In this document: positions 1-12,012 of the stretch, one piece after another
Layout: every line of letters starts with the position of its first letter
Position numbering within the stretch: the first letter of the stretch is position 1
Assembly: GCF_002878395.1 (NCBI RefSeq)
Contig: NC_061118.1
Span: 126,532,846 to 126,596,845, forward strand
Reading direction: 5' to 3'
Length of the DNA stretch: 64,000 nt
DNA from: Capsicum annuum
Lineage: Eukaryota; Streptophyta; Magnoliopsida; Solanales; Solanaceae
Position numbers and translations under genes: made by a program
The notes under the pieces: generated by a model
The model's database searches: none
The model's input: only the letters and a program-made list of their open reading frames with translations
What the model was told of the DNA's origin: nothing

Positions 1-278
1 CAACACTTTCTATTCCTCTTCTTCAGATTCAGCATGTTTTGACTCATGCTACTCATGTTTAGAATGTTCAGATGCCTCTTGCTCAGAAGCTATTATTATT
101 TCAGTGACCTCACTATCTTCCACCTCAACTGGTGGGGGTAGTAGAGGTTTTGTAGGGGTTTGCTTTTTCTTTTGCTTCCAGAGCAGAGGTTCTTCCTCTT
201 CATAATCAGACTCCTCATCGATGAGTTTTTGGCATACATTTTTCTGTTGATCCTTCTTGGTAAGCTGAAGACTCTTTA
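1..278 (-). pseudogene. N-terminal part of ORF2 (acidic, lysine-rich protein), cut by window edge
   Basis: On the minus strand this begins just after a pyrimidine-rich stretch ending in CTACAG (near 279), a splice-acceptor-like site also found before ORF2 of copy D. The frame is open through a K/E-rich start, a proline run and an acidic E/S/H-rich stretch. It stays in one frame where copy D already has a stop and a frameshift, so it reflects the ancestral frame better. Late stops appear near 50 and 15. The ATG used in D is lost through a small deletion. The protein's role is unknown; see the D copy for the downstream domain. Confidence 0.65.
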
Positions 279-390
279 CTGTAGCAATAAAAAAAATCAG
301 TCAATCCTCAAGAGCATAAGCACAAATAAATTAATCATTTAAGCTTTACATTCTTTGAGAAGGATCATTCATACTATAGGCTCCAGGTGT

Positions 391-1276
391 GACGAAATAT
401 CTTGATAAGCCATCACGACTGTGATAGCTTATCATAGTTTTCATCAACCTCAGATAGAACCTACAATACTATAACAACTTCTGATGACATCTTTGATAAG
501 CTGTCATAATTGTGATTGCCTATCACGAATGTCGTAAGCTCTAAGCAGAATCTACTTTATTCTCAGCAATATCTGACAATATTTTTGATAAGAAATCACA
601 GGTGTGATAGCTTATCATGAATGTCATCATCTTCTATCAGAACCCCACTTTTGACCTCAACTCAATTTTTGGTCCCATTATTTCTAAAAATCCACTCGAG
701 TTCTAATTTGTGAGCTGAAGTTTAAGCCTTAGGCTTGCATAGCGAATTCTAGGTGCAATTTTTAGCTCCTAACCAAGTTGAACTTGGTTCAAGCCTCTTG
801 GGAACTTGGTTTGTCATCACTTTATAAATTACCTCAAGAATAGAAAAGTTAAAATTAGAGCAGACCTGATGGGAGCCCACACCGAGATTACACGCACAAG
901 AGAAAGTAGAACGAAATTCTTGATTTTGAATTGCAAAATCACACTCAAGGGAAATTGTTTTATTGATTAGATTTGGGAAATTATTTGGAATGAGTAAGTA
1001 AATAAACTACATAATGAAAGAAATAAACTAAAGAAGGAATGAAAATAACATATGCGAGAATATAAGAAGGTACGACTGTGGGCTGGGTCAGATATTCTGA
1101 ACTGGGCCCAAAATGGTTTAGCAATGCTTTCAAATTCTTCTTGACGACATATTGTGAAGGTTTATCACAAAGGTGATAGCTTATCACTGATGTCGTCAGC
1201 CTTAACAAAAACTGCCTCAAGTTTGGCCTATCTGATGACATTTCTGATAGCTTATCACAGTTGTGATAGCTTATTA
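391..1276 (-). repeat. internal spacer with ~91-bp spaced inverted-repeat units
   Basis: Dyads pairing TGATAAGC-type and GCTTATCA-type half sites lie at about 403-434, 494-526 and 586-618 (spacing 91-92 bp) and again at 1149-1184 and 1243-1276. Many are flanked by GACGACATT/AATGTCGTC-like arms, so a whole unit is a long imperfect palindrome. The stretch between the clusters (about 620-1130) shows no gene. It contains the AT-rich pre-ORF2 spacer shared with copy D. Confidence 0.8.
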
Positions 1277-1439
1277 GAGATGTCGTCATGACCTTTCAGC
1301 TGACATCCTCATTTTTCACCTTCTCTATACTAAATCCTAATTATAAAAGTAAAAATAGTTGCTTAAACATAACAACTTTGGGTTGCCTCCCAATTGCGTC
1401 TGATTTACTGTTGCGACACGACTTGGTTATCTTGACTAC

Positions 1440-1885
1440 TCACACTTCGCCAAGACAACCTGTTGATACCCCTTTACCATCATCATAGAAGACTTCAACG
1501 ATTGAGAAAGAACTCATCTCTTTTTGCTGAATCATGGATGAGTGTATTTTGAAATATGCTTCATTTTCATTGAACCTAAACTTTAGCTCATTTAACTCCA
1601 TGTCTACCAGCACTCTCCCAGTTGCAAGTAATGGCCTACCTAAGATGATGTGCACTTCAAAATCCACCTCATAATCTAGGACTACAAAATCAGCAGGCAG
1701 AATAAAATTGTCTACCTTTACCAAAACATTGAGTAGTATGCCCGCAGGCCGCTTCACAGACCTATCTGCCATTACCAACCACATATTTGTTAGGGTAGGA
1801 TCCCCCAAACCCAATTTCTTGTACACAGCCAATGGCATTAGATTTATACTGGCTCCCAGATCACACAGTGCTTTTGTGAATTTCA
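1440..1885 (-). pseudogene. aspartic protease domain, Athila type (fused to truncated gag)
   Basis: This is the best preserved reading frame of the copy, with about 149 open codons up to a stop at 1440. The active-site motif DLGAS is intact at 1848-1862, followed by INLMPLAVYKKLGLGDP. A flap-like segment and the second conserved block (ILGRPLLATGRVLVDMELNE) come near the C-terminus. In an intact element the protease matures the gag-pol polyprotein. Here the frame ends in a stop after CLGEV and is followed directly by the landmark that normally lies after pol (1383-1410), so reverse transcriptase and integrase are absent. A broken gag upstream makes function unlikely. Confidence 0.85.
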
Positions 1886-2513
1886 ACTTCCTCAAGTGAG
1901 TGATGGAATCAGGCATAAGCTCATTTAACCACATTGTTGCCTCTCCAGATAGAGATAATGTAAATAATCTAAAATGGATCGCATTCTAGATCACTCCCAA
2001 ATTATCAAAAGATTGGCAGATGATGATAAAGTTCACCAAGTACATGTTCGGATCATCACCAGGCAGGCCACCGAACAATCCTTTTAGATTCCGGAGCTGA
2101 ATCATGGTACTTTTTTTGCTGAATTTTGCACTATGTGCCAACGGTGGAGGAATGATCGCAACCATTGTACCTGCTCCATCCATTCCTTCATCATTATTAT
2201 CAACCTCTTATAGGATAGGCTATTGACCATACCTTCCTCTAACTGGATAGTTTTTATTGAAATTTCACTGCACTAGTGTAGCAATTTGCTCTGCTCGCCT
2301 TGGGTTTTGAGGATTCAACAATTCCTCATCACCCAAGTCTTCATCACCAAGGTTCGGATGACATAATTGTTGACCCTCATTTTATACATTCACCTAAGAC
2401 CTTGCCAAGGCTGCCAGTCTGTTAGACTCTTGCAGTTCTGCCATTCTCCCAATCAGCTGCGGTTTCAAATTAATTTGTAATAACGGTTCTCCAAAACTTT
2501 TTGTTTTTGGCAT
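1886..2513 (-). pseudogene. gag remnant of Athila-derived copy 1
   Basis: The start is placed at the ATG at 2513 (MPKTKSFGEPLL), which aligns with the gag start of copy D at 30538. Downstream are pieces of an Athila-type gag: a LKGLFGGLPGDDPNMYLVNF block near 2090-2020 and WLNELMPDSITH near 1932-1890. Stops and frameshifts interrupt it. The C-terminal half of gag is missing, because the reading frame passes straight into protease at a TGAAA microhomology (1881-1885). The product would have been the capsid and nucleocapsid of virus-like particles, and it cannot be functional as it stands. Confidence 0.8.
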
Positions 2514-2621
2514 AAACAACAAGGATCCTACAATTAAAAAAAAAACAATAAATAAACATAAATCAAGAAAACTTAAATAACAGTCAATTAGCGCACACAA
2601 ACTTTCAGTTTACAACTGTAT

Positions 2622-2639
2622 TCCCCAACAATGACGTCA
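2622..2639 (-). other. Primer binding site, tRNA-Asp-like, decayed
   Basis: The minus strand reads TGACGTCATTGTTGGGGA immediately after the LTR end. Compared with the tRNA-Asp-type site usual for Athila elements (TGGCGCCGTTGCCGGGGA), 13 of 18 bases match and all five differences are G-to-A or C-to-T transitions. Confidence 0.75.
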
Positions 2640-2643
2640 TTTT

Positions 2644-4144
2644 TGATAACGCTCAAATTACTCTCTTGAATAGGTTTAACCGATGATTATAAATATAAAA
2701 CCCAACTAGGTTAGGGTCAAATCCCACAGGGAATAAGGTGTGAACCCAAGTCGTTTATGATTTAATTCCCTAATAGTTTAATGTTTCCTGAAATGAGGGG
2801 GTTTAAGTATCACGAAAAATTGTTTTTCACTTTAATTTAAATGTTTGTAATCAAGAGTTTATGAAATAACCAGAATTATGTTCACTAGGGCTTACGGTAC
2901 ATGACAGATTCTAAAGGTGATTCAAGATTTGCATGGTGGGTAGGATAACAAGCTATCTTTATTGATGTTATGCTCAAATGTCTCTTGACCTACTTAAGCA
3001 TTTAATTTCCTAATTCTTTTGGACTTAGGGAATTTTTATTCACTACCCAAATTTTAACTCAGGTTAACCAACCTTGTTACAGCGCTGATTATTAAACGAA
3101 GTATTTCTGAGTCCCTGTTGATAATTCAATTCCTACTATATTTGATTTCTTTCTCAAGAAAATCAAAGAAGATATGTCTATTGTTTGCAACCAACAGAGG
3201 TTAATTAAAGTGTCATAATTATCAAGAAATCCTACTAACTATTGAATATTGAATACCTAGAACCTTATCAAGACCTATCCCTAGATCCCATAATTCAAGT
3301 TAATAGAGTTTAGCCTCTCATCATTCAAAGAATGAAAGACATAATTGAATTCATTATTTGAAAGATAAACTTACAGTGATGAATAAAAACCAGTGAATCG
3401 TAGAATAAATCACAAAGGACAAATCCCCAAATACTGATAATAATCTCTCCAAATAGTTTTGTTATTTAGCCTAGAAGTAGAGAGAGAAAATATCAAAGTA
3501 TGTTCCCCATACTCAAAGTGTCGAATAATAATGAATAATTATTTAGAAAACCCTAAAATAAAGCTTTAAATATTTTAACCTAATTATGGAAACAAAATCA
3601 AAGGTTACAGGTTTTCCTCGGAATAGATGACGATATCCATGATAGCTCATCTGGAATTTGAAGACTTATCATGGATGTCATTAGCTCCTCTTCACTTTTG
3701 GCTCTTGCTGTCTAAGGTTGACGATGAAGACGATGGCTTATCTAGATTTTGAAGGCTTATCACCAATGTAATCAAGACTTCTTCTTAGCTTTTATGTTAT
3801 GCCTAAGTCTGACGGTATCCTTGATACCTTATCACCATCCTTACGCCTTATCATAAAATATCGTCATAACTTCTCATCAACTCCAATTCTCTTATCAAAG
3901 CTGATGATTGCCTTGATATCTTATCACTAGGCTGACGACTAATCATGAATATCGTCAGCCACACTTGTCCTTTATTTACGTCAGAATTTTATTTTTTTGC
4001 TTCCATTATCGTTGGTTCCCCTGCATCTCATCTTTTACTGCAAAATTCAAAGTAAACTAATCAAGAAACAACTAAATTTACTCAATACCTTGTAATTATT
4101 TAGAGTTAAAATCTTCAAATCTGTTAGTATAGGCTGACACATCA
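2644..4144 (-). repeat. 5' LTR of Athila-derived copy 1
   Basis: On the minus strand the LTR starts TGATGTGTCAGCC at 4144 and ends GAGCGTTATCA at 2644 (1501 bp), directly before the primer site. Terminal sequences match the LTRs of copy D. It contains diverged ~90-bp units with TGATAAGC/GCTTATCA-type half sites at about 3620-3970, the same motif seen in the internal spacer. Confidence 0.85.
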
Positions 4145-4312
4145 ATAAGGTTCTCTACCTTCCAGTTAAGGGTACCACCATTCTTGTTCAGAGCACCTTC
4201 CAGATGAGGGTGACTCAACACTTGTATTTATTCGCGGCATAGTACTGACACCCTTCCAATTGGGTTATAGGTTTGACCCCAAATAAGTTAAGAGAAGGGG
4301 CATGTCTTTTAG
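4145..4312 (+). repeat. Tekay-type LTR fragment, left part (host of element A)
   Basis: This resembles the segment of A's own LTR around 5890-6030 (the CCATTCT...CACCCTTCCAA...GGGGCAT order) but is diverged. The homologous sequence resumes at 14781 directly after element A. Confidence 0.75.
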
Positions 4313-6824
4313 TATAATACCCTATACTTTTTCCTAGCTAATTTCATCTCAAGAATGTCTAGTATTAGCTTCAAAAGTGAAGGATAATTATTTCATAAGG
4401 AATTTTCAAGATTTTCACTTTTCGTTATATGGAAAATACAATGAGTTTTCTATCGATATAAGATTCGCCCAAATCCAATAACCGAGTCAGAAGTTATGAC
4501 TATTTTAAGTTCCTATGGTACAAAAATGTCATATTAGTCAGTGGTGTGCCGCGCCACAAGAGGAAATGGCATTTGTAAAATTCCAGTATGGGTTCACGAT
4601 TATGGTGCGTCATGCCAGGGTATAAATTCAGAATTGTCCTTTTCCAGTGTGTTAGCATGATTTCCTGCACGTCGGACCAAAGGTCTAGGTCACAAAAGAA
4701 GGGGAAACACGATGGATCCAAATCGCGCCATCCCTCAATTTCCCACTTGCCAATATCCAGTGATATGGTGTGATAACACTGCGTCGCGCTATCTGCCTAG
4801 TTCGGGAAAATTTTACTGAAATTAAATGACACGTCCAGGGTTAAAAGGGTCAATTTCCTACCCCTATTTAAACCCAATAACATGTGATTTAGTCATTCTT
4901 TACTCCAAAATATACTATTTTCTCTCAAGTTTCTCTCAAGAACAAGCTAGGTTTTAAATTGGGGATTCAATTCTAGACCGTCAATCTTCACAAAATCAGG
5001 AACCAAATATGCGTAGTGTTCAATCATGGACTCATTTGATCCATGAAGACCAACAATCTCTTTTCTAAGTTTAAGTTTATGGATTTCTTTATGAATTTCA
5101 TGTTTGGTTTGTTTTGTTTATGTTGGAAGGATTAGTTTAATTCAAATCAATGTTGGGTGATCAATTTTATGTAGAATTGAATTGTATAGATGTATATTCA
5201 TGTGAACCTTGAATAAACCCTAGATGATGAAATTAGAGATGAATCATGATGATTTATTGTAGTATAATTTTGTCTACATGTGGTATTCCTACCATATGTT
5301 TGATTAAACGCCTAGATAACAAGCAATACCCAACTAGTATGATATCATGAAACACCCATGTAAGTAAAAGTTCTACCTATTACATGTTTTGATGGAATGC
5401 TTCTATAAATGTATTATGGATTATGATGTTAGTTATATATTAAAGTAAATTATGCTTGGTCAGTTTCCTTCCATTGAGTCCTGGGGGTACTTGTACCCAA
5501 AATATTAGTTGTGTACCTAGAGCCATGTCCTATTTTCACGATACTCTTAATCAAGCTGTAAATCCTAAGACTTCAGATAGTCTTATAACTCAAGAAAAAT
5601 CTCCAAGATCTCATGACTCAGTCAGTTTTCAGATATCAGTAGTATTCCGTTAGTCAACGGAACTTAGTTACTCAGTCTATGTTTAGTTTAGTAAATTATG
5701 ATTAGTGTTTATTCTGATGGGAGTAGAAAATAGCACCGAGTGAACCCAAGGATGGGAACTCACCTGTTATGTGAGGGTGTGATTCTTAGAAGCAATCCTT
5801 GCATGCAGAACTATATAGCCAGCATAAGTTGAGACACCATAGCCTGCTATATGAGGGTAGATGATGTGGCTTAGCCTGCTATATGAGGGTTCCTACCATT
5901 CTCAGTAGAGTTACCTATTATATTAGGGTCAATTATATGTTTTCTTTATCAGTGGCGAGGTACTAAAACCCTTCCAACTAGGGCATAGATTACATCCCAA
6001 TTAGGCTATAATGCATCATTTGGGGCATATCGGTTAGATGACTACCTCCCACAGTTTTAGTATCAGTCTCAGTAAAAGAACATAAATTGTTCTTCAAAAT
6101 TCAAGGCTGTCAGATACAGTTAACCCAGACACAATATGGAACTTAGATAGTTGCATCAAATTTAGGACTGTTAGATACAGTCACTTATGTTATCAGTTAT
6201 ATTTAGATTCATTAATCATGTTATCATAGTATTAGTGTCAGTTCTTATGTCCCATGCATGTATTCTCACCCTCATGATAGTTAGTCCGTTATTATTATTG
6301 TTCATGCATATGAACCCCATGCATTCAGCCTACCTCACATGCATACCACTACATTCAAAGTACTGACGTATTTGAGCTATGGTGTCTTATACCATAGGTT
6401 TAGAGACACGAGTTCCAGATCATAAGTAGATTCTAGTTTTAGCAGTCAGAGCTAGAAGTGAGTCCTTATCATTCGAGGACCTAATTATTCCCTATTATCT
6501 CATTAACTAGTTTATTAGTTAGAGTTAGTTTGGGATAAGTCTCATCAACTCCTTACTCTGACAGGTCAGTCATTTATAGGCTTTCAAGACTAACATATTT
6601 CAAACATCAGTATTTTTAGTTTTTTTTTTGGTATTTCATACCCCGTTTAGATGTTATATTTTACTTTAGTTATGTGAACCTTATGGCCTTTCAGTTTATG
6701 TTTCCTGCATTATTCAATATTTTATGCAGTATACAGGTACAGATATCAATCATGGGTTAGCTTACGGTCCTTTAGGGTCATGAGCACCGTGTAGCATTCT
6801 GGTTTAGCAAATCGGGGTGTTACA
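4313..6824 (+). repeat. 5' LTR of element A
   Basis: The LTR starts TATAATACCC (an expected TG changed to TA) and ends GGGGTGTTACA; 2512 bp. A cluster of short GC-rich near-palindromes (GTGCCGCGCCAC-like) lies at 4540-4790, and a TATA-like CTATTTAAACC follows at about 4863. The ORFs inside (for example near 4590 and 5460) have no coding signature. Confidence 0.88.
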
Positions 6825-6842
6825 AACTTAGTATTACAGACT
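6825..6842 (+). other. degenerate initiator-Met-type primer binding site
   Basis: CTTAGTATTACAGAC follows the LTR end. It resembles the TTGGTATCAGAGC type with an extra base and transitions. Position and LTR boundary support it more than the sequence does. Confidence 0.55.
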
Positions 6843-7045
6843 AAGGTTCAATAGAGTCCTAGGAAGTGTGAAAGCCACATCTAGTAGAGTTTTGTGCATA
6901 GGTGTGTTGCGTGCCATATTTATGTGCAAGAGGCTATGAAATGTTTAGGAACAGTTTCCCTTCTTTCAGTATTCATGTCGTGCCAGTGAGCATAATCACA
7001 AGTAAATATCTTAGTATAATCCCCTTCTTCTCTTTATTTCAGAAT

Positions 7046-8060
7046 ATGCCTCCTAAGAGAAAAAATCAGTCAGCTTCTCAGCCAGAAGAACCTTTGAGCG
7101 ATCATGTTTCTCATGCAGAGTTCAGGATCGCATTTACCACTCTTGCCCAGTCAGTAGCTTCCCATAATGAGCACTAACTATTATTCCGGCCAACCTAGTG
7201 GCCAATTCAGCTACAGCCAGGATTTGGGATTTTACTCGAATGAATCCTCCATCCTTTCTCGGGCCTAAGATAAAAAAGGACCCTCAGGAATTCCTAGATT
7301 AGGAATAGAAGGTGATAGACATCATGGGGTGACTACTGTTCCGAGTGTTGAGCTAGCTGCATATTAGTTGTAGGATGTTGCTCACACTTGGTTCAAGCAC
7401 TGGAAGTCAGAGAGGGAAGATGATGCAAGGCCTGTTGTGTGGAAGGAGTTTGGATTTGCTTTCCTCAATAGATTCTTTCCCCTAGAGCTTAGGGAAGATA
7501 AGGTGTTAGAATTCACAAACCTCAGACAGGTAAATTTGACAGTGAAAGAGTATTCTATTAAGTTTACTCAATTAGCCAAATATGCCCCTCATGTGGTTGC
7601 AGATAGCAGGGCAAGGATGAGTAAGTTCATTTATGGGAAAAACGATAGCATGGTTAATGAGTGCAAATCCTCCATGCTGAATTGTGATATGACTTTAGCC
7701 AGGCTTATGACTCATGCTCCGCAGATTGAGGAGGAAAATATTAAGATGAGAAAGAAGCAGAATAAGAAAGCTAGGACAAGTAGCTTCACTTTTAGTCAGT
7801 CTAAATCAGAAAGAGGAAACCCTTCTCAATTTCATCCTAAATCATCATTTCCAGCTCCTTTCTTAGCCAGTGCTCCAGTTCCTAAGTTCAGATAGGGTAA
7901 CAAAGATAAAGTGCCAGGCTCTAAGACCCAGGGTAGTGTTAGCAGTGCCCATACCTATCCTCTTTGACATACTTATAGCAACCACCATCAGGGTATTTAT
8001 AGATCTGGTAGTGGTATTTATTTCGGATGTGGCATGGCAGGCTACAGAGTCAGAGAATGT
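7046..8060 (+). pseudogene. gag of element A
   Basis: The start is the ATG at 7046 (MPPKRKNQSASQPEEP). The frame stops at 7175 and resumes in pieces. PPSFLGPKIKKDPQEFLD lies near 7230-7300. A long open segment at 7437-7895 holds the capsid block: WKEFGFAFLNRFFP, FTNLRQVNLTVKEYSIKF and YAPHVVADSRARMSKF. A basic, serine-rich linker follows. The zinc knuckle near 8010-8060 reads YFGCGMAGYRVRECP, where the first Cys and the His are both Tyr, each explained by one transition. The protein would package element RNA, but stops and the lost zinc ligands make it non-functional. Confidence 0.88.
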
Positions 8061-8225
8061 CCTCAGCCTAGTCCTCAGTATCAACAGAATTGCTCCTCAG
8101 CTTAGTCTGGTCACCCAAATCAGCAGGGTGCCACCTCCAATGCTACGAGTGGGCAATGCCCAAAATATCTTTATTCTCTTCAGTATCGACAAGATCAGGA
8201 AAATTCTCTTGATGTAGTTATTGGT

Positions 8226-8530
8226 ATGTTACAGATTTTTCATTTGTATGTTTGCGCTTTGCTAGATCCAGGAGCTTCTTTGCCTTTTGTTACTCCCTAT
8301 ATAGTAGTTGATTTCAGAATTAGTCACAAAATTCTAGTAGAGCCCTTCTCAGTCTCTACCCTAATGGGAAAAACCATCTTAGCCCAGCAGGTATACAAGA
8401 ACTACCCGATTATGATATTTTGGAAAGTCACCTCAGCAGACTTAGTTGAATTATAGATAACTGATTTTGACATTATTCTTAGCATGGATTGGATTTATTC
8501 CTAATATGCCATAGTCGACTACAAAAATAG
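8226..8530 (+). pseudogene. aspartic protease of element A
   Basis: The open segment 8226-8456 contains ALLDPGASLPFVTPYI (aspartate at about 8265), the usual D-P-G form of this chromovirus lineage. A VYKNYP...ADLVEL block follows. After a stop at 8454 the frame continues with TDFDIILSMDWI, the usual end of the domain. Processing of gag-pol is its family role. Expression is blocked by stops on both sides. Confidence 0.85.
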
Positions 8531-8589
8531 AATAGTCCATTTTCAGTTCCTAAATGAACCCGTCCTTGAGTGGAAGGGTAGTGCATCCT

Positions 8590-9640
8590 CTTTTAGGGGT
8601 CATCGTGTTTCCTACCTTCGGGCAACGAAAATGATATCTAAGGGATGTGTCTATCATCTCGTTTGAGTTAAGGACACTAGTTCCAAAACTCTCAGCCTTG
8701 AATCAGTCCCAATAGTGAATGAATATTCAGATGTCTTTATCAAAGATCTACCAGGAATTCCTCTGGAAAGGGAAATAGACTTCGACATTGATCTTCTTCT
8801 AAATACTCAGCCTATATCCATTCTACCATACAGAATGGCACCACAGAACTCAGAGAATTAAAAGAACAATTGAAGGATCTCTTTGATAAGGGATTCATTA
8901 GGCCCAGGATTTCCCCATAGGGTGCTCTAGTATTATTCATGCACAAGAAAGATGGTTCTCTCAAAATATGTATAGACTATCGCCAACTCAATGAGGTCAC
9001 AGTCAAGAATAAGTATCCTTTTCCCAGAATTAATGACTTGTTCGACCAACTTCAGGTTCCCAGTTATTTCTCTAAGATAGATCTCAGACCTAGCTATCAT
9101 CAGCTTAGAGTTAGGGAATGTGACATTCTGAAAACAGCTTTCCAAACTCGCTATGGTTACTTCAAATTTCTATTCATGTCATTTGGTCTTATTAATGCCC
9201 TAGCAGCTTTCATGGACTTGATGAACATGTGTTCAAGCAGTACTTGGACATGATCATCATAGTCTTCATAGATGATATTCTGTTCTATTCCCGCAGTGAG
9301 TGTGATCATGCAGACCATCTCAAGACAGTACTTCAGACTCTCAGATATCTGTAGATATTTGTAAAATTTACAAATTTTGGCTAAGGTAAATAGCATTGCT
9401 TGGTCACATTATTTCCGATAATGGCATTAAAGTTTATTCTCAAAAGACTGAAGAAGTAAGAAACTGGCCAAGACCTGTTTATGTATCAGATATTAGGAGT
9501 TTCTTGGGTTTGGTTGGTTATTGTAGATGGTTTATTGAAGGATTTTCATCTATTACATCCTCTATGTCTAGATTAACTCAGAAGAAAGTCAAGTTTCAGT
9601 GGTCAGACCCTTGCGAGTCGAGTTTTCAGTAGTTGAAAAC
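8590..9640 (+). pseudogene. reverse transcriptase of element A
   Basis: The domain is read in order through shifting frames. The PR-RT linker and the YRMAP block come near 8700-8880. [19 protein letters not shown] and [17 protein letters not shown] follow at 8939-9060, then [15 protein letters not shown] frameshift occurs after the MDLMN block near 9225. The catalytic FIDD is intact at 9265-9276. The connection segment with DIRSFLGLVGYCRWFIEGF is open at 9396-9632. Several stops interrupt it. The active site survived, but the frame did not. Confidence 0.9.
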
Positions 9641-10080
9641 TCGACTTACCTTAGCCCAAGTCTTTGCTCTTCCAGATGGATCAGATAGGTTTGTGATGTA
9701 TTATAATACATCAAGAGTAGTTTTGGGTTATGTCCTCATGCAGCATGGTAAGGTCATAGCCTACGCCTCCAGATAGCTCAAACTACATGAGCAAAATTAT
9801 CCTACTTATGATCTTGAATTAGCAGCCGTAGTCTTTGCCTTGAAGATTTGTAGGCATTATCTTGACGGAGTTCATGAAGATGTCTTTATAGATCACAAGA
9901 GTCTTCAGTATGTCTTTTCTCAAAAGGATCTCAATCTTCATCAGAGAAAGTAGTTATAGCTCCTAAAAGACTACGACATGAGTATCCTCTCTCATCTGGG
10001 CAAGGCCAACATAATGGCCGACGCTCTCAGTAGACTATCCATGGGTAGTGTTTCTCATGTTGAGGACAGTAAGAAAAAGT
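9630..10080 (+). pseudogene. RNaseH domain of element A
   Basis: This follows RT directly: LALPDGSDRF-like start, then MYYNTS where the family has an aspartate (D-to-N, one G-to-A change). ASRQL-like and [20 protein letters not shown] come next, then [11 protein letters not shown] and GKANIMADALSR. It would degrade RNA in RNA-DNA hybrids. The first catalytic Asp is lost and there are stops near 9776 and 9950. Confidence 0.85.
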
Positions 10081-10249
10081 TAGCTCAGGAAGTCCATCAG
10101 CTTTCCAGACTAGGCATTAGCTTAGTCTATATAGATAAGGGAGATATATGGGTTTAGAGTAGTTCAGAATCATCTTTAGTTTCTGAGGTGAAATAAAAGT
10201 AAGATGGAGATCCCAACCTTGTCAAGTTATAAGATTCAGTTCAGGATCA

Positions 10250-11638
10250 AAAAGTAGAGGTTTTCTCCCAAGGAGGAGATGGTGTCCTTCATTGTTAGGG
10301 CCATCTTTGTGTTCCAGGTGTAGATGACTTAAGGCAACAAATTCTTGCAGAAGCGTATGGTGCTCATTAATCTATTCATCTAGGGTCCACAAAGATGTAC
10401 CGTGACTTATGGGAAATCTATTGGTGGAGTGGGATGAAGAGAGACATTATAAAGTTTGTAGATAAGTTCTCTATATATCATCAAGTTAAGATAGAGCATC
10501 AAAAGCCTAGTGGGTCCACGCAGGAGTTCAGTATTCCTACTTGGAAGTGGGAAGTTTTGAACATAGACTTCGTGAAGGGTTTGCCTCGAGCTCGTCATCA
10601 GCACGATTTAGTTTGGGTCATTGTAGATAGAATGACCAAATCAGCTCATTTCCTACCAGTTCATACCTCTTATTTGGACAAGGATTACACTAAGATCTAC
10701 ATAAAGAAGCTGGTCAGATTCATGGTATTCCGTTATCTATTATGTCAAACAGAGGTACACAGTTCACCTCTCACTTTTGAAAAGCATTCCAAAAGGTTCT
10801 TGGTACCCAAGTTCATCTTAGTATAGCCTTTCATCCTCAGACAGATGGTCAAGCAGAAAGGACCATTTAGACCTAAGAAGATATACTAAGAGCGTGTGCA
10901 ATTAATTTCAAGGAAAGTTGGGATGACTACTTAACTTTGATTGAATTTGCATACAATAAGAACTATCATTCTAGTATTCGGATGGCTCTATTAGAAGATC
11001 TCTATGGTATGATATATAGATCTCTAATTGGTTGGTTATAAGTTAGTGAGGCCTCATTCATAGGGCCTTACTTAGTATTCGACACCTTAAAAAAAATCCA
11101 GTTTAACAGAGAAAGACTTCGGGCTGCTTAGAGCCAATAGAATTTTTATGTAGATGTTTGTATAAAAGATCTCGAATTTAAGATTAGTGACTATGTCTAT
11201 CTAAAGATCTCTCCAATGAAGGGGGTAAAACGGTTTGATAAGAAAGGGAAGCTTAGTCCCTGATATGTCGGTCCCTTCAAGATTCTCAGTCGTTTTGGTA
11301 CGGTAGCTGATGAGCTCAAATTGCCTTCAGATCTAGCCTGAGTTCATCCATTTTTTCATGTCTCTTTGCTCAAGAAGTGGATAGGTGACCCATCAATTGT
11401 AGTCCCTATTTAGAGCATCGATGTCCAGAACAATCTCTCTTATGAAAAGAATCCAATTGAAATCTTAGACTATCAGACTCATAAATTGAGGAACAATGAA
11501 GTCCCTCCAGTTAAAGTTCTTTGGAAAAATTAGTCCATCGAGGGAGCTACTTGGGAAGCAGAAGCAGACATGCGTACCAAGTATCCTTACCTATTTTCCA
11601 CCATCTTAGATCAAGCTCAAGGTAACAGTTCTCCTTAA
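10250..11638 (+). pseudogene. integrase with C-terminal chromodomain-like tail, element A
   Basis: An HHCC-like region begins near 10370. Its Cys pair is replaced (KFSIYHQVK, about 10465-10490). The core starts at KWEVLNIDFVKGLP, with the first catalytic Asp at 10566. The second reads SNRG instead of SDRG, with Asn at 10748-10750 (G-to-A). The QAERT block with the Glu is present near 10853. A frameshift near 10715 splits the domain. The GKLSP and VHPFFHVSLLKKWIGD motifs precede a tail at about 11455-11600 (SYEKNPIEILDYQ, VKVLWKN, EGATWEAEADM). That tail matches the chromodomain position that targets such elements to modified histones. The frame ends at TAA 11636-11638. Confidence 0.88.
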
Positions 11639-12012
11639 GCTTACTCAGTTTCATGATCAGTGTTCATCACGAACTTGGTATTCAGTTTTATGTTCATGTT
11701 CCTAGTATAAACTTGGTATGAAGTACCATTGCATATTCAGTCATGTATTCATGTATCAACTCAGTTATATAATTATGTATCAGAATGCGTTCTCATTATG
11801 AGAAACATAGTTCCTCAAAACATTCAGTTATTCATTCATGAATCAGTTATATATGCAATAGATATGCAAGTTCAGCATTATACGTTAAGCTTATCAGTCA
11901 CGTCAGTCATGAGATCATGTTCCAGTTATTCATGTTTAGTATGTACGTCAGTTGGTTTTTCTTCTCTCTTAATCAGTATCATTCAAGGATGAATGTTCTC
12001 AAGGGGGTATAT
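11639..12012 (+). other. untranslated 3' region and polypurine tract of element A
   Basis: This is a non-coding stretch between the pol stop and the 3' LTR. It ends in TCAAGGGGGTATAT (about 11998-12012), the expected polypurine tract that primes plus-strand DNA. No gene seen. Confidence 0.7.

Larger units (their letters stand above)
1..4144 (-). mobile_element. Athila-derived non-autonomous LTR retrotransposon, copy 1 (truncated by window edge)
   Basis: Read on the minus strand, the order is LTR (4144-2644), tRNA-Asp-like primer site, gag, protease, a repeat-rich spacer, then the start of a second ORF running off the left edge. No reverse transcriptase, RNaseH or integrase can be read between protease and ORF2. 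The same order and the same protease-to-spacer junction occur in the plus-strand copy D (28896-39021), so the lack of pol is shared, not private. Relative to D this copy has also lost about 1.34 kb between gag and protease. The 3' half and 3' LTR lie outside the window, so no target duplication can be checked. Confidence 0.85.

Noticed and set aside
403..618. CRISPR-like array (regularly spaced palindromic repeats)
   Set aside because: Repeats are diverged, the spacers are themselves related, and the sequence is inside a plant retrotransposon.
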